From Octadecabacter arcticus 238 (GTDB lineage Bacteria > Pseudomonadota > Alphaproteobacteria > Rhodobacterales > Rhodobacteraceae), in assembly GCF_000155735.2 (NCBI RefSeq), contig NC_020908.1:2919001-2983000 (forward strand): a stretch of 64,000 bases of DNA, in the 5' to 3' direction. The notes beneath the pieces are model-generated. The model was not told where the DNA came from and ran no database searches. It was given only the letters and a program-made list of their open reading frames with translations. Made by a program: the position numbers and the translations under genes. Below, piece after piece: positions 15,841-25,656 of this stretch (position 1 is the stretch's first letter; the number at the start of each line of letters is the position of its first letter).

Positions 15841-16310
15841 GCCATATGATCCAAGACCGCATTCACGAACTTCGGCTCTTCGCCACCGTCAAAAAATGCT
15901 TTCGCAACATCAACGTATTCACTGATCGCGACCTTTGGTGGTGTGTCGCGGCCTATCAATTCAACGCCCGCGGCGCGAAACAGCGCGCGCAACGTCGGGT
16001 CGATCCGGCCCAGCGGCCATTTGGCGACCAGCGCACGGTCAGTCATCTGGTCAATCTTGGTTTGTTCGTTCACCGCAGTTTCGACCAGCATACGGAACAG
16101 GTTCACGTCGCCTTCGGCCAATTCATCGCCTTCATAGACCGCCCCAAAACGGTGGTCTTCAAATTCACGGGTTACGGATTCGATTGTCTGGCTGGAATGT
16201 TCCATCTGGAACAACGCCTGCACCGCATAAAGCCGCGACGCGGACTTCATCTTGCGTCGAACATTACCTGACAGGTTTGATTTTGACGGATTTGATTGAG
16301 ACTCGGTCAT
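15810..16310 (-). CDS. nusB: Transcription antitermination factor NusB
   Basis: 166 aa, all-helical NusB fold. Characteristic segments are SASRLYAVQALFQMEHS near the N-terminus and PLGRIDPTLRALFRAAGVELI in the middle. With NusE (ribosomal S10) it binds boxA RNA and supports antitermination of rRNA operons. It overlaps the ribH stop by four bases, the standard ribH-nusB pair. The last eight codons lie in a 30-bp unit that has been tandemly duplicated just downstream, so the annotated stop may itself have been set by that event. Confidence 0.93.
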   Translation of the reverse strand: MTESQSNPSKSNLSGNVRRKMKSASRLYAVQALFQMEHSSQTIESVTREFEDHRFGAVYEGDELAEGDVNLFRMLVETAVNEQTKIDQMTDRALVAKWPLGRIDPTLRALFRAAGVELIGRDTPPKVAISEYVDVAKAFFDGGEEPKFVNAVLDHMARQAKPDSFS

Positions 16311-16846
16311 GCTGTGGTGGAACCATCCGTGTTGGCGGCCATCAGGATATCGTTGGTGAATCCAACGCCCGATCTAGCGCCGCCCCACTTACGGCTGAGC
16401 GCGATCAAGTGCAAGGCCGCAGCGGCAGCACCGCCACCTTTGTTTTGATCTTTCGTATCGGCGCGAACCTCGGCCTGTTTTTGCGTCTCAACGGTTAAGA
16501 TCCCGTTGCCGATGCACAAACCCTGCAGCCCAAGCATTTGCAACGCCCGCGAACTGTCGTTGCAGACGGTTTCATAATGCGTCGTTTCACCACGAATAAC
16601 GCAGCCCAGCGCGACGTAGCCGTCAAAATTGCCCAACCGTTCGGCGATGCCTATGGCGGTCGAAATTTCCAGCGCGCCGGGGACCTGCACAGTTTCGTGT
16701 GTGCCGCCAGCGGCCTCAATCTCGGCTTGCGCGCCAGACAGTAGATTGTCGGCGATGTCTTTGTAATACGGCGAAATAACGATCAGCAGCTTTGGCTTCT
16801 GGTCGAATTCCGCACGCGGCATGATGTAGTGTGATGTGCCTGCCAC
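16307..16846 (-). CDS. ribH: 6,7-dimethyl-8-ribityllumazine synthase
   Basis: 179 aa. It condenses 5-amino-6-ribitylaminouracil with 3,4-dihydroxy-2-butanone 4-phosphate, the penultimate riboflavin step. Signatures are VPGALEIS, ALGCVIRGETTHYE (with the active-site His region) and GNGILTVET. It starts with GTG, whose G is the last base of the ribB stop (TAGTG), so translation is coupled. A low-complexity insert KGGGAAAAA precedes the C-terminal helix, as in related alphaproteobacteria. Confidence 0.93.
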   Translation of the reverse strand: MAGTSHYIMPRAEFDQKPKLLIVISPYYKDIADNLLSGAQAEIEAAGGTHETVQVPGALEISTAIGIAERLGNFDGYVALGCVIRGETTHYETVCNDSSRALQMLGLQGLCIGNGILTVETQKQAEVRADTKDQNKGGGAAAAALHLIALSRKWGGARSGVGFTNDILMAANTDGSTTA

Positions 16847-17994
16847 TAGCCCAACTCCGAGATTTTGCGCGTGCCAATAATCTCAAGTCCATAGGCCTCA
16901 AGGCCGACAATCTTGGGTTTGGGTGAATTGGTCAAAAGCTCAATCTCGCCCAATCCCAGCGACGACAGGATTTGCGCGCCAAGCCCGTATTGGCGCAACG
17001 TCTGTGGTGACACGTCATCAGCAGCGACAATTTTCATTGACGTATCGCGCAACAGCACGACAACGCCGCGGCCTTCTTCTGCGATGCGCGTCATCGCCTC
17101 GCCGAATTCGTTTGTGCGGCCTGCGGGGCCGATGCCAACAACATCCAGCATGGCGTCCATGGCATGCATACGCACCAATACGGGCGAATCGCCAGAAATG
17201 TCGCCCTTGATTAGAACCACATGTTCATCGCCGTGGGTTTCGTCGGCATAGATTTTCATCTGCCATTCGCCACCAAATTCAGACGTGATGGTTTGTTCAG
17301 TGCGCACGCGCACCAGATTATCGTGGCGGCGGCGATAGGCGATCAGGTCAGAAATTGTGCCGATCTTCAGCCCGTGCAACTGCGCAAACGCAACCAGATC
17401 AGGCAGACGCGCCATCGTGCCGTCATCATTCATGATTTCACAAATCACACCGGACGGGTTCAGCCCTGCCAGACGCGAAATATCAACGGCCGCTTCGGTA
17501 TGACCCGCACGCACCAGCACACCACCGGCGCGGGCGCGCAGCGGAAACACATGGCCCGGCGTTGCAATGTCGGCGGCACTCTTGGTTGGATCAATTGCCA
17601 CGGACACGGTGCGCGCACGATCTGCGGCCGAAATACCGGTCGTCACGCCCTCGCGCGCCTCAATCGACACGGTAAATGCGGTTTCGTGGCGCGATGAATT
17701 GTGCGTCGACATCAGTGACAGGCCCAACGCGTCCAGCCGCTCCGCTGGCAGCGTCAAACAAATCAGTCCACGACCATGGGTGGCCATGAAATTGATCGCA
17801 TCCGGCGTTGCCATTTGTGCAGGGATCACCAGATCGCCTTCGTTTTCGCGGTCCTCATGATCCACTAACACGAACATACGACCGTTGCGGGCGTCGTCGA
17901 TGATGTCTTCGATGCTGGAAATCACGTCTTTCCAGTCGGTTTCAACGGGGCCGGGATTTTCGAACGCCCCAGTTTTTTCAGTCGAATTGTTCAT
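16846..17994 (-). CDS. ribB: 3,4-dihydroxy-2-butanone 4-phosphate synthase with degenerate GTP-cyclohydrolase-II-like domain
   Basis: 382 aa from the ATG at 17994 (MNNSTEKTG). The first half is a complete RibB domain: DHEDRENEGDLVIPA, HGRGLICL, FTVSIEAREGVTTGIS, RAGHTEAAVDI. It makes the four-carbon precursor of lumazine from ribulose 5-phosphate. The second half is RibA-like in length and fold pattern but lacks the three zinc-binding cysteines and the CRLGSECLTGD-type motif, so it should not open GTP. This RibBX-like form is known in alphaproteobacteria; a true ribA must be elsewhere. Confidence 0.9.
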   Translation of the reverse strand: MNNSTEKTGAFENPGPVETDWKDVISSIEDIIDDARNGRMFVLVDHEDRENEGDLVIPAQMATPDAINFMATHGRGLICLTLPAERLDALGLSLMSTHNSSRHETAFTVSIEAREGVTTGISAADRARTVSVAIDPTKSAADIATPGHVFPLRARAGGVLVRAGHTEAAVDISRLAGLNPSGVICEIMNDDGTMARLPDLVAFAQLHGLKIGTISDLIAYRRRHDNLVRVRTEQTITSEFGGEWQMKIYADETHGDEHVVLIKGDISGDSPVLVRMHAMDAMLDVVGIGPAGRTNEFGEAMTRIAEEGRGVVVLLRDTSMKIVAADDVSPQTLRQYGLGAQILSSLGLGEIELLTNSPKPKIVGLEAYGLEIIGTRKISELG

Positions 17995-18133
17995 GGTGAT
18001 CCTCTCAGCCGTATTGAGGCGGAATAGCCTGTAGACGAGCAATTGAAAAGGGGCGCTGTCGCCGCAGGACTTAGCGTCAGATCAGATTACACAGCCCTCC
18101 GCTGGTGGCATTAATGACCCAACGGCGCCGACT

Positions 18134-18370
18134 TCAGTCCATCATCCACTCTACGTTGCGGGTGGCCGCGGTATAGGCGGCAAACTTGGTTTTGTACGTT
18201 TTCGCGTTGTCGTCTTCAACCTGTCGCCACTCGTCGCTCTCATCGCTGGTGCGGTGGTATTCGACGTAGGTGAAATGCCCTGCGTCCGCGTGGTGCAAAA
18301 TATCAACCATCCGCTCGCCAGTGTCGTCCTCTAGCGAGGACACGATTTTGGGTGTTTCTGTATCAGTCAT
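18134..18370 (-). CDS. Hypothetical 78-aa protein in the riboflavin cluster
   Basis: An acidic soluble protein with no family I recognise. The middle part FTYVEYHRTSDESDEWRQVEDDNAKTY and the end AATRNVEWMMD look like a compact alpha/beta domain. It sits between ribE with its coupled small ORF and ribB on the same strand, with a ribosome-binding site (AGGTATCCCC region) weaker than those of its neighbours. Function unknown; position suggests co-transcription with rib genes. Confidence 0.55.
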   Translation of the reverse strand: MTDTETPKIVSSLEDDTGERMVDILHHADAGHFTYVEYHRTSDESDEWRQVEDDNAKTYKTKFAAYTAATRNVEWMMD

Positions 18371-18391
18371 GGGGATACCTCAAATTATCTG

Positions 18392-18544
18392 TCATTGGGC
18401 GGGCGCGAAATAATCAGCGGTGGGCAAGGTGCCAGCCATGCGGCCTGCCTGCACCCATTCGCGTTCCAGATTGCTATTGCACATCAGCACGAAACGGCTA
18501 GCGGGGCGGCCGGCTTTCCCAATCTTTTGAATGCCGCCCGCCAT
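18392..18544 (-). CDS. 50-aa ORF translationally coupled to ribE
   Basis: The ATG overlaps the ribE stop codon (ATGA). The product is 50 residues: a basic N-terminus (GGIQKIGKAGRPAS), a central FVLMCNSNLEREWVQAG and a C-terminal GTLPTADYFAPAQ. There is no signal peptide. The exact overlap with ribE and the non-random composition argue for a real gene. I do not recognise a family. Confidence 0.5.
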   Translation of the reverse strand: MAGGIQKIGKAGRPASRFVLMCNSNLEREWVQAGRMAGTLPTADYFAPAQ

Positions 18545-19152
18545 CAATCATAGTCCCGCAAGCGGGCTACATAGCGCGCCATCGTGTCCACCTCCAGGTT
18601 CACCGGATCGCCAACTTTTGCATCGCCCCACGTGGTCACGGACTTCGTGTGCGGGATAAAGTTGATGCCAAAGCGCGCGCCATCGACTTCGTTCACGGTC
18701 AAAGACGTCCCGTTCAGGGCAACCGACCCTTTGGGCGCAATAAACCGTCCCAAATCATCAGGGGCTTGCAGCGTCACGCGGGTGCTAGCGCCATCGTCCA
18801 CCATTCCCACGATCATCGCCACCCCGTCCACATGGCCGGACACAATATGCCCACCAAGTTCATCCCCGACCTTGAGGCTTCGTTCCAGATTGACCCGTTT
18901 GCCAACCGCCCATGCTGCAAGCGATGTCTTGCTGACTGTTTCTGCCGAAATATCAACATCGTACCAGCCTTGCGAATCGCGATCCAGATCCACGCCTTTG
19001 GCGACAACCGTCAAACACACGCCATCAGATGCAATCGACGCACCAATATCAATTCCGGAAATATCGTAACGCGTCGCGATCCGTGCCCGCAAATCGCCAC
19101 GGTTTTCCAGCGCCAAAACGCGACCGACGTCTGTTACGATGCCTGTAAACAT
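18544..19152 (-). CDS. ribE: Riboflavin synthase
   Basis: 202 aa made of two lumazine-binding repeats. It begins MFTGIVTDVGRV, the standard start of the alpha-type riboflavin synthase, and repeats the pattern in the second half (GHVDGVAMIVG, GTSLTVNEV). It dismutates two 6,7-dimethyl-8-ribityllumazine molecules to riboflavin. It is divergent from kpsS with 112 bases between; no FMN riboswitch core was visible there. A 50-codon ORF is coupled downstream. Confidence 0.93.
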   Translation of the reverse strand: MFTGIVTDVGRVLALENRGDLRARIATRYDISGIDIGASIASDGVCLTVVAKGVDLDRDSQGWYDVDISAETVSKTSLAAWAVGKRVNLERSLKVGDELGGHIVSGHVDGVAMIVGMVDDGASTRVTLQAPDDLGRFIAPKGSVALNGTSLTVNEVDGARFGINFIPHTKSVTTWGDAKVGDPVNLEVDTMARYVARLRDYD

Positions 19153-19264
19153 GGTGTATCCCTCTCTTATTCCCCCACGAACTAGCCCCTTGAATGGTCA
19201 TGGGCAAGCTGGCTAGATACCACAGCGACACAACGCGCCATATTTCAGCCAAACTAAGTGGTTA

Positions 19265-20590
19265 ATGTCTCCGAAACCAACGCCACAATATCATGGGACC
19301 AGAGTGACCGATCACGCAACCAGATCTTTCCTGTTTTTGCAGGGGCCCCATGGGCCGTTCTTCCACCGTCTGGGCAAAATGCTCCGCGCGGCGGGGGCAG
19401 ATGTCTGGCGCGTTGGCTTCAATGCAGGCGATCGCGCGTTCTGGTTCGGGGCCAAGGGCTACATCCCCTATCGCGGCGATCCCAGTGATTGGGTTGAAAC
19501 GTTCAAGGCTATCGTCGAAGACAAATCCATCACCGACATTGTTCTTTATGGTGACACGCGGCCCGCCCATGCGGACGCAGTTGTCGCGGCCAAGGAAATG
19601 GGCCTGACCGTGCACGTCTATGAAGAAGGCTACATGCGCCCGTTCTGGGTCACCTATGAGCGTGGCGGCGCCAACGGCCATTCCAAGCTGATGAACACCA
19701 GCGTCGATGACATGCGCAAGGCTTTGGCCGAAACGGAACTCGACGTGCCTGAGGCACCGGCCCACTGGGGCGACATGCGCCACCATGTTTTTTACGGCGC
19801 ATTGTATCATTGGTTCGTGATGTTTCGGAACGGCGAATACCGCAATTTCCAGCGCCATCGCGAGCTACCATTGATTGCTGAAACAGCACTGTATACTCGC
19901 CGCCTGATGTTGATGCCGTTTATCGCGCTGGACCGGATCATCGCCACCTTTCGCATCAAACATGGCGGTTATCCCTATCACATTGCGCTGCTGCAGCTTG
20001 AACACGACTCTTCGTTCCAAATGCATTCGCCGTTTGCGCGCATGGAAGAATTCCTTGCCCTCGTGATCGAAGGCTTCGCCAAGGGTGCGCCACAACACCA
20101 CCATCTTGTGTTCAAAGCCCACCCGCTCGAAAATGGCCGCAGCCCGCTGCGTAAAATCATCCGCCAACTGGCCCGCGACAACGACATCTATGATCGTGTT
20201 CACTACGTGCGTGGCGGCAAACTGGCACAGGTTCTAGACCATGCGCGCACCGCCGTGACGGTCAATTCCACCGCCACGCAACGGGTGTTGCACCGTGGTA
20301 TCCCGCTTAAGGTGTTCGGCAATGCCGTCTATGACAAACCGGAATTTGTATCTGAATTGCCCGTCGATCGGTTCTTTGCGGCCCCCGCCCGGCCCGACAA
20401 TCGCGCATTTAAGGACTACCGCCGCTATTTGCTCGAAACAAGCCAGGTTCCAGGTGGGTTTTATTCCGCGAGGGGCCGTCACCAGTTGATGCGCCAATTG
20501 GTCGATATGATGCTGGACCACAACGATCCTTACGATGCGTTGCGCAGCGGACAGGCCCCTCCGCGCCAGCAGTTGCGTGTGGTTAAATAA
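19265..20590 (+). CDS. kpsS: Capsule polysaccharide biosynthesis protein KpsS-like (Kdo transferase)
   Basis: 441 aa, Capsule_synth family. Features include FLFLQGPHGPFFHRLG at the N-terminus, DIVLYGDTRPAH, VYEEGYMRPFWVTYE and FKAHPLENGR. In ABC-type capsule systems KpsS adds the first beta-Kdo to the lipid anchor and KpsC extends the linker. It is cytoplasmic at the inner membrane. The gene is intact, begins the plus-strand capsule block, and is separated from the export lipoprotein gene by about 175 bases that include a small CCACC...GGTGG hairpin. Confidence 0.85.
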   Translation: MSPKPTPQYHGTRVTDHATRSFLFLQGPHGPFFHRLGKMLRAAGADVWRVGFNAGDRAFWFGAKGYIPYRGDPSDWVETFKAIVEDKSITDIVLYGDTRPAHADAVVAAKEMGLTVHVYEEGYMRPFWVTYERGGANGHSKLMNTSVDDMRKALAETELDVPEAPAHWGDMRHHVFYGALYHWFVMFRNGEYRNFQRHRELPLIAETALYTRRLMLMPFIALDRIIATFRIKHGGYPYHIALLQLEHDSSFQMHSPFARMEEFLALVIEGFAKGAPQHHHLVFKAHPLENGRSPLRKIIRQLARDNDIYDRVHYVRGGKLAQVLDHARTAVTVNSTATQRVLHRGIPLKVFGNAVYDKPEFVSELPVDRFFAAPARPDNRAFKDYRRYLLETSQVPGGFYSARGRHQLMRQLVDMMLDHNDPYDALRSGQAPPRQQLRVVK

Positions 20591-20764
20591 AAACCACCAC
20601 ACCTAGGGGGTGGCATGGCAAGTGCGCCACACCCCACCATACCCCAACCTTATACTAGATTTTGGCCACGGATTCCCGTACATTACAGTCAAAAGGTGAG
20701 GTGAATATAAATTCGCCCACATGACGACTGAGGCAGTTTTAATTAGGTCGAGGAGACCGGAGCA

Positions 20765-21895
20765 GTGAAATCCCCAAGATTGCGCCTTACAAAAGGCGTG
20801 GCCCTCGTTGCTGTATTGGCAGTTGTTGCGTCCTGCGGTTTACCGCGCTCAGGACCGACGAAGAATGAAATTATTTCCGGATCGGTGATGGAAGACGGCG
20901 ACGCCTTTGTCCTTGTCGTTGATGACCGCGTGAATTTGGTGGCGAGTGTCACCCCCGCCCTCGGATTTTCCGCAGGCTTTCGCGATGCCAGTCCAATCGG
21001 CAGCGACACGATCCGCGCGGGTGACGTGCTTGGCTTGACGATCTGGGAAAATGTGCGCGATCCGCTGCTTGTGCCCGCCGGTCAAAACGCCACGGTGCTT
21101 GAAGAAGTACAAGTCGACGGCTCCGGTTTCATCTTCGTGCCCTACGCAGGCCGCATTCGCGCTGCTAGCAACACACCAGACGCGATCCGCCGCATCATCA
21201 CTGAAAAACTCGAAGAACAAACGCCAGACCCACAAGTTCAGGTCCGCCGCCTTGCTGGTGACGGTGCGACTGTGTCCGTCGTCGGTGCCGTGGCCGCCCA
21301 AGGTGTCTACGCCATTGAACGCCCGACCCGTACACTGTCGGCGATGATTGCGCGGGCTGGCGGTGTGGCCATTCAACCAGAAATCGCACAAGTGACCGTC
21401 GTGCGCGGCGACCACACTGGCGAGATCTGGTTTGAAGACCTCTACGCCCATCCGGGACACGACATCGCTCTGCGCGCCGGCGACCGGATCTTTGTCGAAC
21501 AAGACACCCGCAGTTTTACCGCCCTTGGCGCAACAGGCACTCAAAGCCGTGTCGCATTTGAATCTCAAACCATTTCTGCAATCGAAGCCATCGCGCAAGT
21601 TGGTGGCTTGAACACCAACCTCGCTGATCCAACGGGCGTCTTTGTATTTCGCAATGAACCCGTTGAAATCGCCAGCCAATTGGTTGCCCGCAATGACTTG
21701 ATCGGCACCCAGCGCGTCATCTACGTGCTCGACCTGACTGAACCCAACGGCATGTTCATGGCACGCGATTTCGCGATCCGCGACGGCGACACAGTCTACG
21801 TAACCGAAGCACCGTTTAGCCAATTCAACAAAACCATCTCGGCTGTCTTTGGCACGCTTGGGTCGGTCAGTACGGCTGCCGCACTCGGCGGGTGA
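20765..21895 (+). CDS. Outer-membrane polysaccharide export lipoprotein (OPX family)
   Basis: 376 aa starting with GTG after GAGGAG. The N-terminus is a lipoprotein signal with lipobox VVASC (Cys at about 25). A polysaccharide export (PES) domain follows (RAGDVLGLTIWENV), then two SLBB-type repeats (VSVVGAVAAQGVYAIERPTRT and IEAIAQVGGLN). It would form the outer-membrane channel of a capsule exporter, comparable to KpsD or Wza. The stop TGA overlaps the ATG of kpsC. Intact. Confidence 0.88.
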   Translation: MKSPRLRLTKGVALVAVLAVVASCGLPRSGPTKNEIISGSVMEDGDAFVLVVDDRVNLVASVTPALGFSAGFRDASPIGSDTIRAGDVLGLTIWENVRDPLLVPAGQNATVLEEVQVDGSGFIFVPYAGRIRAASNTPDAIRRIITEKLEEQTPDPQVQVRRLAGDGATVSVVGAVAAQGVYAIERPTRTLSAMIARAGGVAIQPEIAQVTVVRGDHTGEIWFEDLYAHPGHDIALRAGDRIFVEQDTRSFTALGATGTQSRVAFESQTISAIEAIAQVGGLNTNLADPTGVFVFRNEPVEIASQLVARNDLIGTQRVIYVLDLTEPNGMFMARDFAIRDGDTVYVTEAPFSQFNKTISAVFGTLGSVSTAAALGG

Positions 21896-23926
21896 TGACC
21901 TTGCAAAATACGACAGCCGCCGCAGGGGCAACCCCGCGGCGGCTGTATGTTTATAACGGTGGATTTCTAACCCAGAAACGTGTGCGCCGCATCCTGACGC
22001 TGTCGGGATATGACGTATCGTTGGGCAAACCGACTGGCGATGATCTGATCGGCGTTTGGGGCCAATCGCCGACGTCGTGGCGCGGTGAGGCGGTGGCAAA
22101 CCGCACCTCTGCGCCCGTGTTGAGGGTCGAGGACGCATTTTTACGCTCGGTCTTGCCGGGTCGCGAAGGCGAACCACCGCTTGGTCTGCATCTGGACACG
22201 CGCGGCGTGCATTTCGATCCGACAAAACCGTCTGATCTGGAAATGATCCTGCGCGACGATCCGCTGGATGACACGGCGCTGTTGAACCGCGCACGCGACT
22301 GCGTCGACGCGATCAAACGGGCGCACCTCAGTAAATACAACGCCTATGATCCAGACACCCCTGCCCCTGATGCGGGCTATGTATTGGTGATTGACCAGAC
22401 CGCGGGCGATGCGTCCGTCACCGCGTCCCGCGCAGATCGAAACACCTTCCTTGAGATGTTATTCGTGGCGCGCGAAGACCACCCAAACGCGCAAATCCTG
22501 ATCAAAACCCATCCAGAAACCGCGCACGGCCATCGCGATGGCCACTACCGCGACGCCGATCTGTCGGACAATGTCGCATTCTTTAGCGATCTGATCTCAC
22601 CGCATCACCTGCTCAACGGGGCCATTGCGGTCTATACAGTGTCCTCCCAATACGGGTTTGAAGCAATCATGGCGGGCCACAAACCGGTGGTCTTCGGCCA
22701 GGCGTTTTACGTCGGCTGGGGCCTGACGGATGACCGGATGCCCGTGGATCGCCGCCAAAGAAACCTGACCCGCGCCCAGCTTTTCGCAGGCGCGATGATC
22801 CTGTATCCGGTGTGGTACGATCCCTACCGCAATCAACTATGCGACCTTGAAACTGCCATCACGACGCTTCACGCCCACACCCGTGCATGGCGCGACGACC
22901 ACCTTGGCTGGGTCGCGTCGGGCATGAGATTGTGGAAACGTGGACCACTACAAAAGGTGTTTGGCTAGCACCGTAAAATGATGTTTGAAGACGATCCCGA
23001 CAAGGCCGACGCGCGGGCCGCTAAAACCGGTCGGGGCCGCATGGTCTGGGCGGGCAAAGCCACGGGACACGACAGTGCATTGCGTGTCGAAGACGGTTTC
23101 CTGCGCTCGCGCGGCCTTGGGGCCGATCTGATCGCGCCCCTGTCTTTGGTCCTTGATGATCTCGGCATTTACTACGATCCGAACAAGCCAAGCCGTCTGG
23201 AGGCCCATATTCAAGCCAGCATCGCGCTGCCCGATGCCGCCCTTTTGCGGGCCGAAATGCTGATTGATCGGATTACCAGCGCCGGACTGAGCAAATATAA
23301 CCTCACCGCCACAAACCTGCACAACGACCTGCCAAAGGGGCGCCGTATCCTGGTCCCCGGACAGGTCGAAGACGATGCCTCTATCCGGCTTGGCACCACG
23401 GACGTGACCACCAACCGCGCATTGCTACAGGCCTGTCGCGCCGCCAATCCCGCCGCTGTGATCCTTTATAAACCGCACCCCGATGTCGAAGCAGGGCTGC
23501 GGACTGGCGCTGCGCCGGACGCCGCCGATATCGCGGATATCGTGCTCACCAAGACCTCCCCTATTGCGGCACTTGACGCTGTGGACGCCGTCTGGACCAT
23601 GACATCAACCATCGGGTTCGAGGCCTTGTTGCGCGGCAAATACGTGACCTGTCTGGGATCGCCCTTTTACGCAGGCTGGGGCCTGACGGACGACCGTGCA
23701 ACACCAATCGTACGCCGCACAGCCCTGCCGACACTCGCGCAATTGACCCACGCTGTGCTGATTGATTACCCCCCGCTATTTCGACCCCGTTAGCGGCCGC
23801 CCCTGCCCCGTAGACGTGGTGATTGACCGACTGCAAAGCGGCAAAGTCCCCCGCCCATCCCGCGCCAATCGCCTGCTGGCGAAAGTTCAAGGTATGCTTG
23901 CCAGCTACGCGCATTTGTGGCGCTAG
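21895..23926 (+). pseudogene. kpsC: Capsule Kdo transferase KpsC, broken by an amber codon and a frameshift
   Basis: KpsC has two related Kdo-transferase halves, and both are visible, each with a K(T/P)HP motif and FGQAFYVGWGLTDDR or SPFYAGWGLTDDR. The first half ends at TAG 22966-22968, where CAG (Gln) would keep the frame into HRKMMFEDDPD. The second half loses frame in the C6 run at about 23769-23774; dropping one C gives the normal end YPRYFDPVSGRPCPVDVVID and a stop at 23924-23926. Restored length is 676 aa, as expected for KpsC. The amber is a C-to-T change and not a homopolymer error. Capsule linker synthesis is probably abolished. Confidence 0.88.
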
Positions 23927-23952
23927 CGGTTGATCGCCCCGACGGTTAAGTT

Positions 23953-25059
23953 TTAAGTCGCGTACAATAAGGCGCGACGCCAGCGGTGCATAATATCTGC
24001 ACCAATGCGCGTGGTTTCAACCAGATCAAATCGCGGCGCGTCGGCCAATCGATCCAGCCCCATCGCCCCAATCGACGGCGTGCCCTCCGCCCCCAGCACG
24101 ATGCCCGCCGTAAAGCCGACGATCTCATCCACCAGACCCGCACCAAGCAGGGACGCGGCAAGGCTGCCCCCACCTTCACAAAACACCCGCGTCAGCCCCG
24201 CAGCCGCCAATTTATGCATCATATCAACGGGATCAATCTCCCTGCCCTGCAAATCGCACGGCAAGGATTTGGCCCCTTGATCAACCCATTTCTGCGCATC
24301 AACATTCGCCCCATGACACAGCCACAACGGGGCATAGTTAATCGTCGCCAACAGGTTTGCAGCACCCATATCAAGCCGCCCAGACGCCACGATGCGCACA
24401 GGCTGGCGCACCGCGCCCATTTCGCGCACCGTCAATGTTGGATCATCCGCGCGCACTGTACCCGCCCCAACCAAAACTGCATCGTGCGCCGCGCGCATCG
24501 CGTGGACCTTGCGGCGCGCGTCCGGGCCGGTGATCCATTTGCTTTCACCAGTGGCAGCCGCAATGCGCCCATCGAATGAACTGGCAAGTTTTAGCGTCAC
24601 GAGGGGGCGGTTTTCGGTAATACGCAGCAGAAAACCCGCCATATCCACGCGGGCTTCATCCTCGCGCACACCAATCATGACGTCGATCCCGGCCGCTCGC
24701 AAAATCGCAATCCCCTTGCCCGCCACGCGCGGGTCAGGGTCGCCTGTTGCAATCACAACGCGGCTCACGTTTGCAGCAATTAACGCGTCCACACAGGGCG
24801 GCGTTTTTGCATGATGGGCGCACGGTTCAAGCGTCACATACGCAGTGGCACCTGCCGCATCGATACTATCAAGCGCGCGCGTTTCCGCATGGGGCCGCCC
24901 ACCATCCGCCGTCCAACCGCGTCCGATCACGCGACCACCATTTTCGCACGGGCGCACAATGACACAGCCGACATTTGGATTGGGCCAAACACGACCAAGG
25001 CCCCGCCGCCCAAGCGACAGGGCCATGCCCATAAACCGGTTGTCTAAATCTGTGCTCAA
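23953..25059 (-). CDS. ribD: Bifunctional riboflavin biosynthesis deaminase/reductase RibD
   Basis: 368 aa. The N-terminal deaminase has the zinc motif HAETRAL and [11 protein letters not shown]. The C-terminal reductase domain starts near [15 protein letters not shown] and contains the substrate/NADPH motif [12 protein letters not shown]. It converts the pyrimidine product of GTP cyclohydrolase II to 5-amino-6-ribitylamino-uracil phosphate. It overlaps the nrdR stop by four bases. The capsule block separates it from ribE, so the rib genes form two transcription units here. Confidence 0.93.
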   Translation of the reverse strand: MSTDLDNRFMGMALSLGRRGLGRVWPNPNVGCVIVRPCENGGRVIGRGWTADGGRPHAETRALDSIDAAGATAYVTLEPCAHHAKTPPCVDALIAANVSRVVIATGDPDPRVAGKGIAILRAAGIDVMIGVREDEARVDMAGFLLRITENRPLVTLKLASSFDGRIAAATGESKWITGPDARRKVHAMRAAHDAVLVGAGTVRADDPTLTVREMGAVRQPVRIVASGRLDMGAANLLATINYAPLWLCHGANVDAQKWVDQGAKSLPCDLQGREIDPVDMMHKLAAAGLTRVFCEGGGSLAASLLGAGLVDEIVGFTAGIVLGAEGTPSIGAMGLDRLADAPRFDLVETTRIGADIMHRWRRALLYAT

Positions 25060-25523
25060 TCTTCCGGTGGGGTTTGTGGGCGCAACTCACTCACAAACTT
25101 ATCAAAATCATCCGCCGCTTGGAAGTTTTTGTAAACACTGGCAAACCGAACATAGGCCACGGTGTCGATGCGGGCCAAAGCCTCCATCACGATCTCACCG
25201 ATTTGTTTTGACCCGATGTCTGTTTCGCCCATGCTTTCAAGACGCCGCACGATCCCAGATATCATTTGATCGACGCGTTCCGGTTCGATCGGACGCTTTT
25301 GCATCGAAATCCGGACAGAGCGTTCAAGCTTGGGTCGGTCGAAATCTTCACGCCGACCATTGGATTTTATGACAACCAAATCACGCAGTTGAACGCGTTC
25401 ATAGGTGGTAAAACGACCGCCGCACGCAGGACAAAACCGCCGCCGCCGGATGGCAACGTGGTCTTCCGCGGGGCGGGAGTCTTTAACTTGTGTGTCGAGG
25501 TTTCCGCAAAATGGGCACCGCAT
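25056..25523 (-). CDS. nrdR: Transcriptional repressor NrdR
   Basis: 155 aa. The zinc ribbon at the N-terminus has four cysteines (MRCPFCG and FCPACGGRF). An ATP-cone domain follows (about residues 49-139). NrdR senses dATP/ATP and represses ribonucleotide reductase genes. nrdR-ribD is a conserved pair. A DnaA-box-like TTATCCACA lies about 42 bases upstream of the start. Confidence 0.95.
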   Translation of the reverse strand: MRCPFCGNLDTQVKDSRPAEDHVAIRRRRFCPACGGRFTTYERVQLRDLVVIKSNGRREDFDRPKLERSVRISMQKRPIEPERVDQMISGIVRRLESMGETDIGSKQIGEIVMEALARIDTVAYVRFASVYKNFQAADDFDKFVSELRPQTPPED

Positions 25524-25564
25524 ATACTGTCCTCGTCATCTGCCTGTGGGGTCTTTTGCCCCAT

Positions 25565-25573
25565 TTATCCACA
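25565..25573 (+). promoter_or_regulatory. DnaA-box-like site upstream of nrdR
   Basis: TTATCCACA is a perfect match to the DnaA 9-mer. It is single and may occur by chance, but the position before a repressor of dNTP synthesis genes is suggestive. Confidence 0.3.
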
Positions 25574-25656
25574 GTCATTATAGGTGGCAGGATAGGTTTT
25601 GGGTAGGGGGCAAATCACACCACTAGATCATGAGTCGGATCAGCCACAGTTTGGCG

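Noticed and set aside
19153..19264. FMN riboswitch upstream of ribE
   Set aside because: No RFN-element core sequences are visible, and the gap is short and shared with the divergent kpsS.
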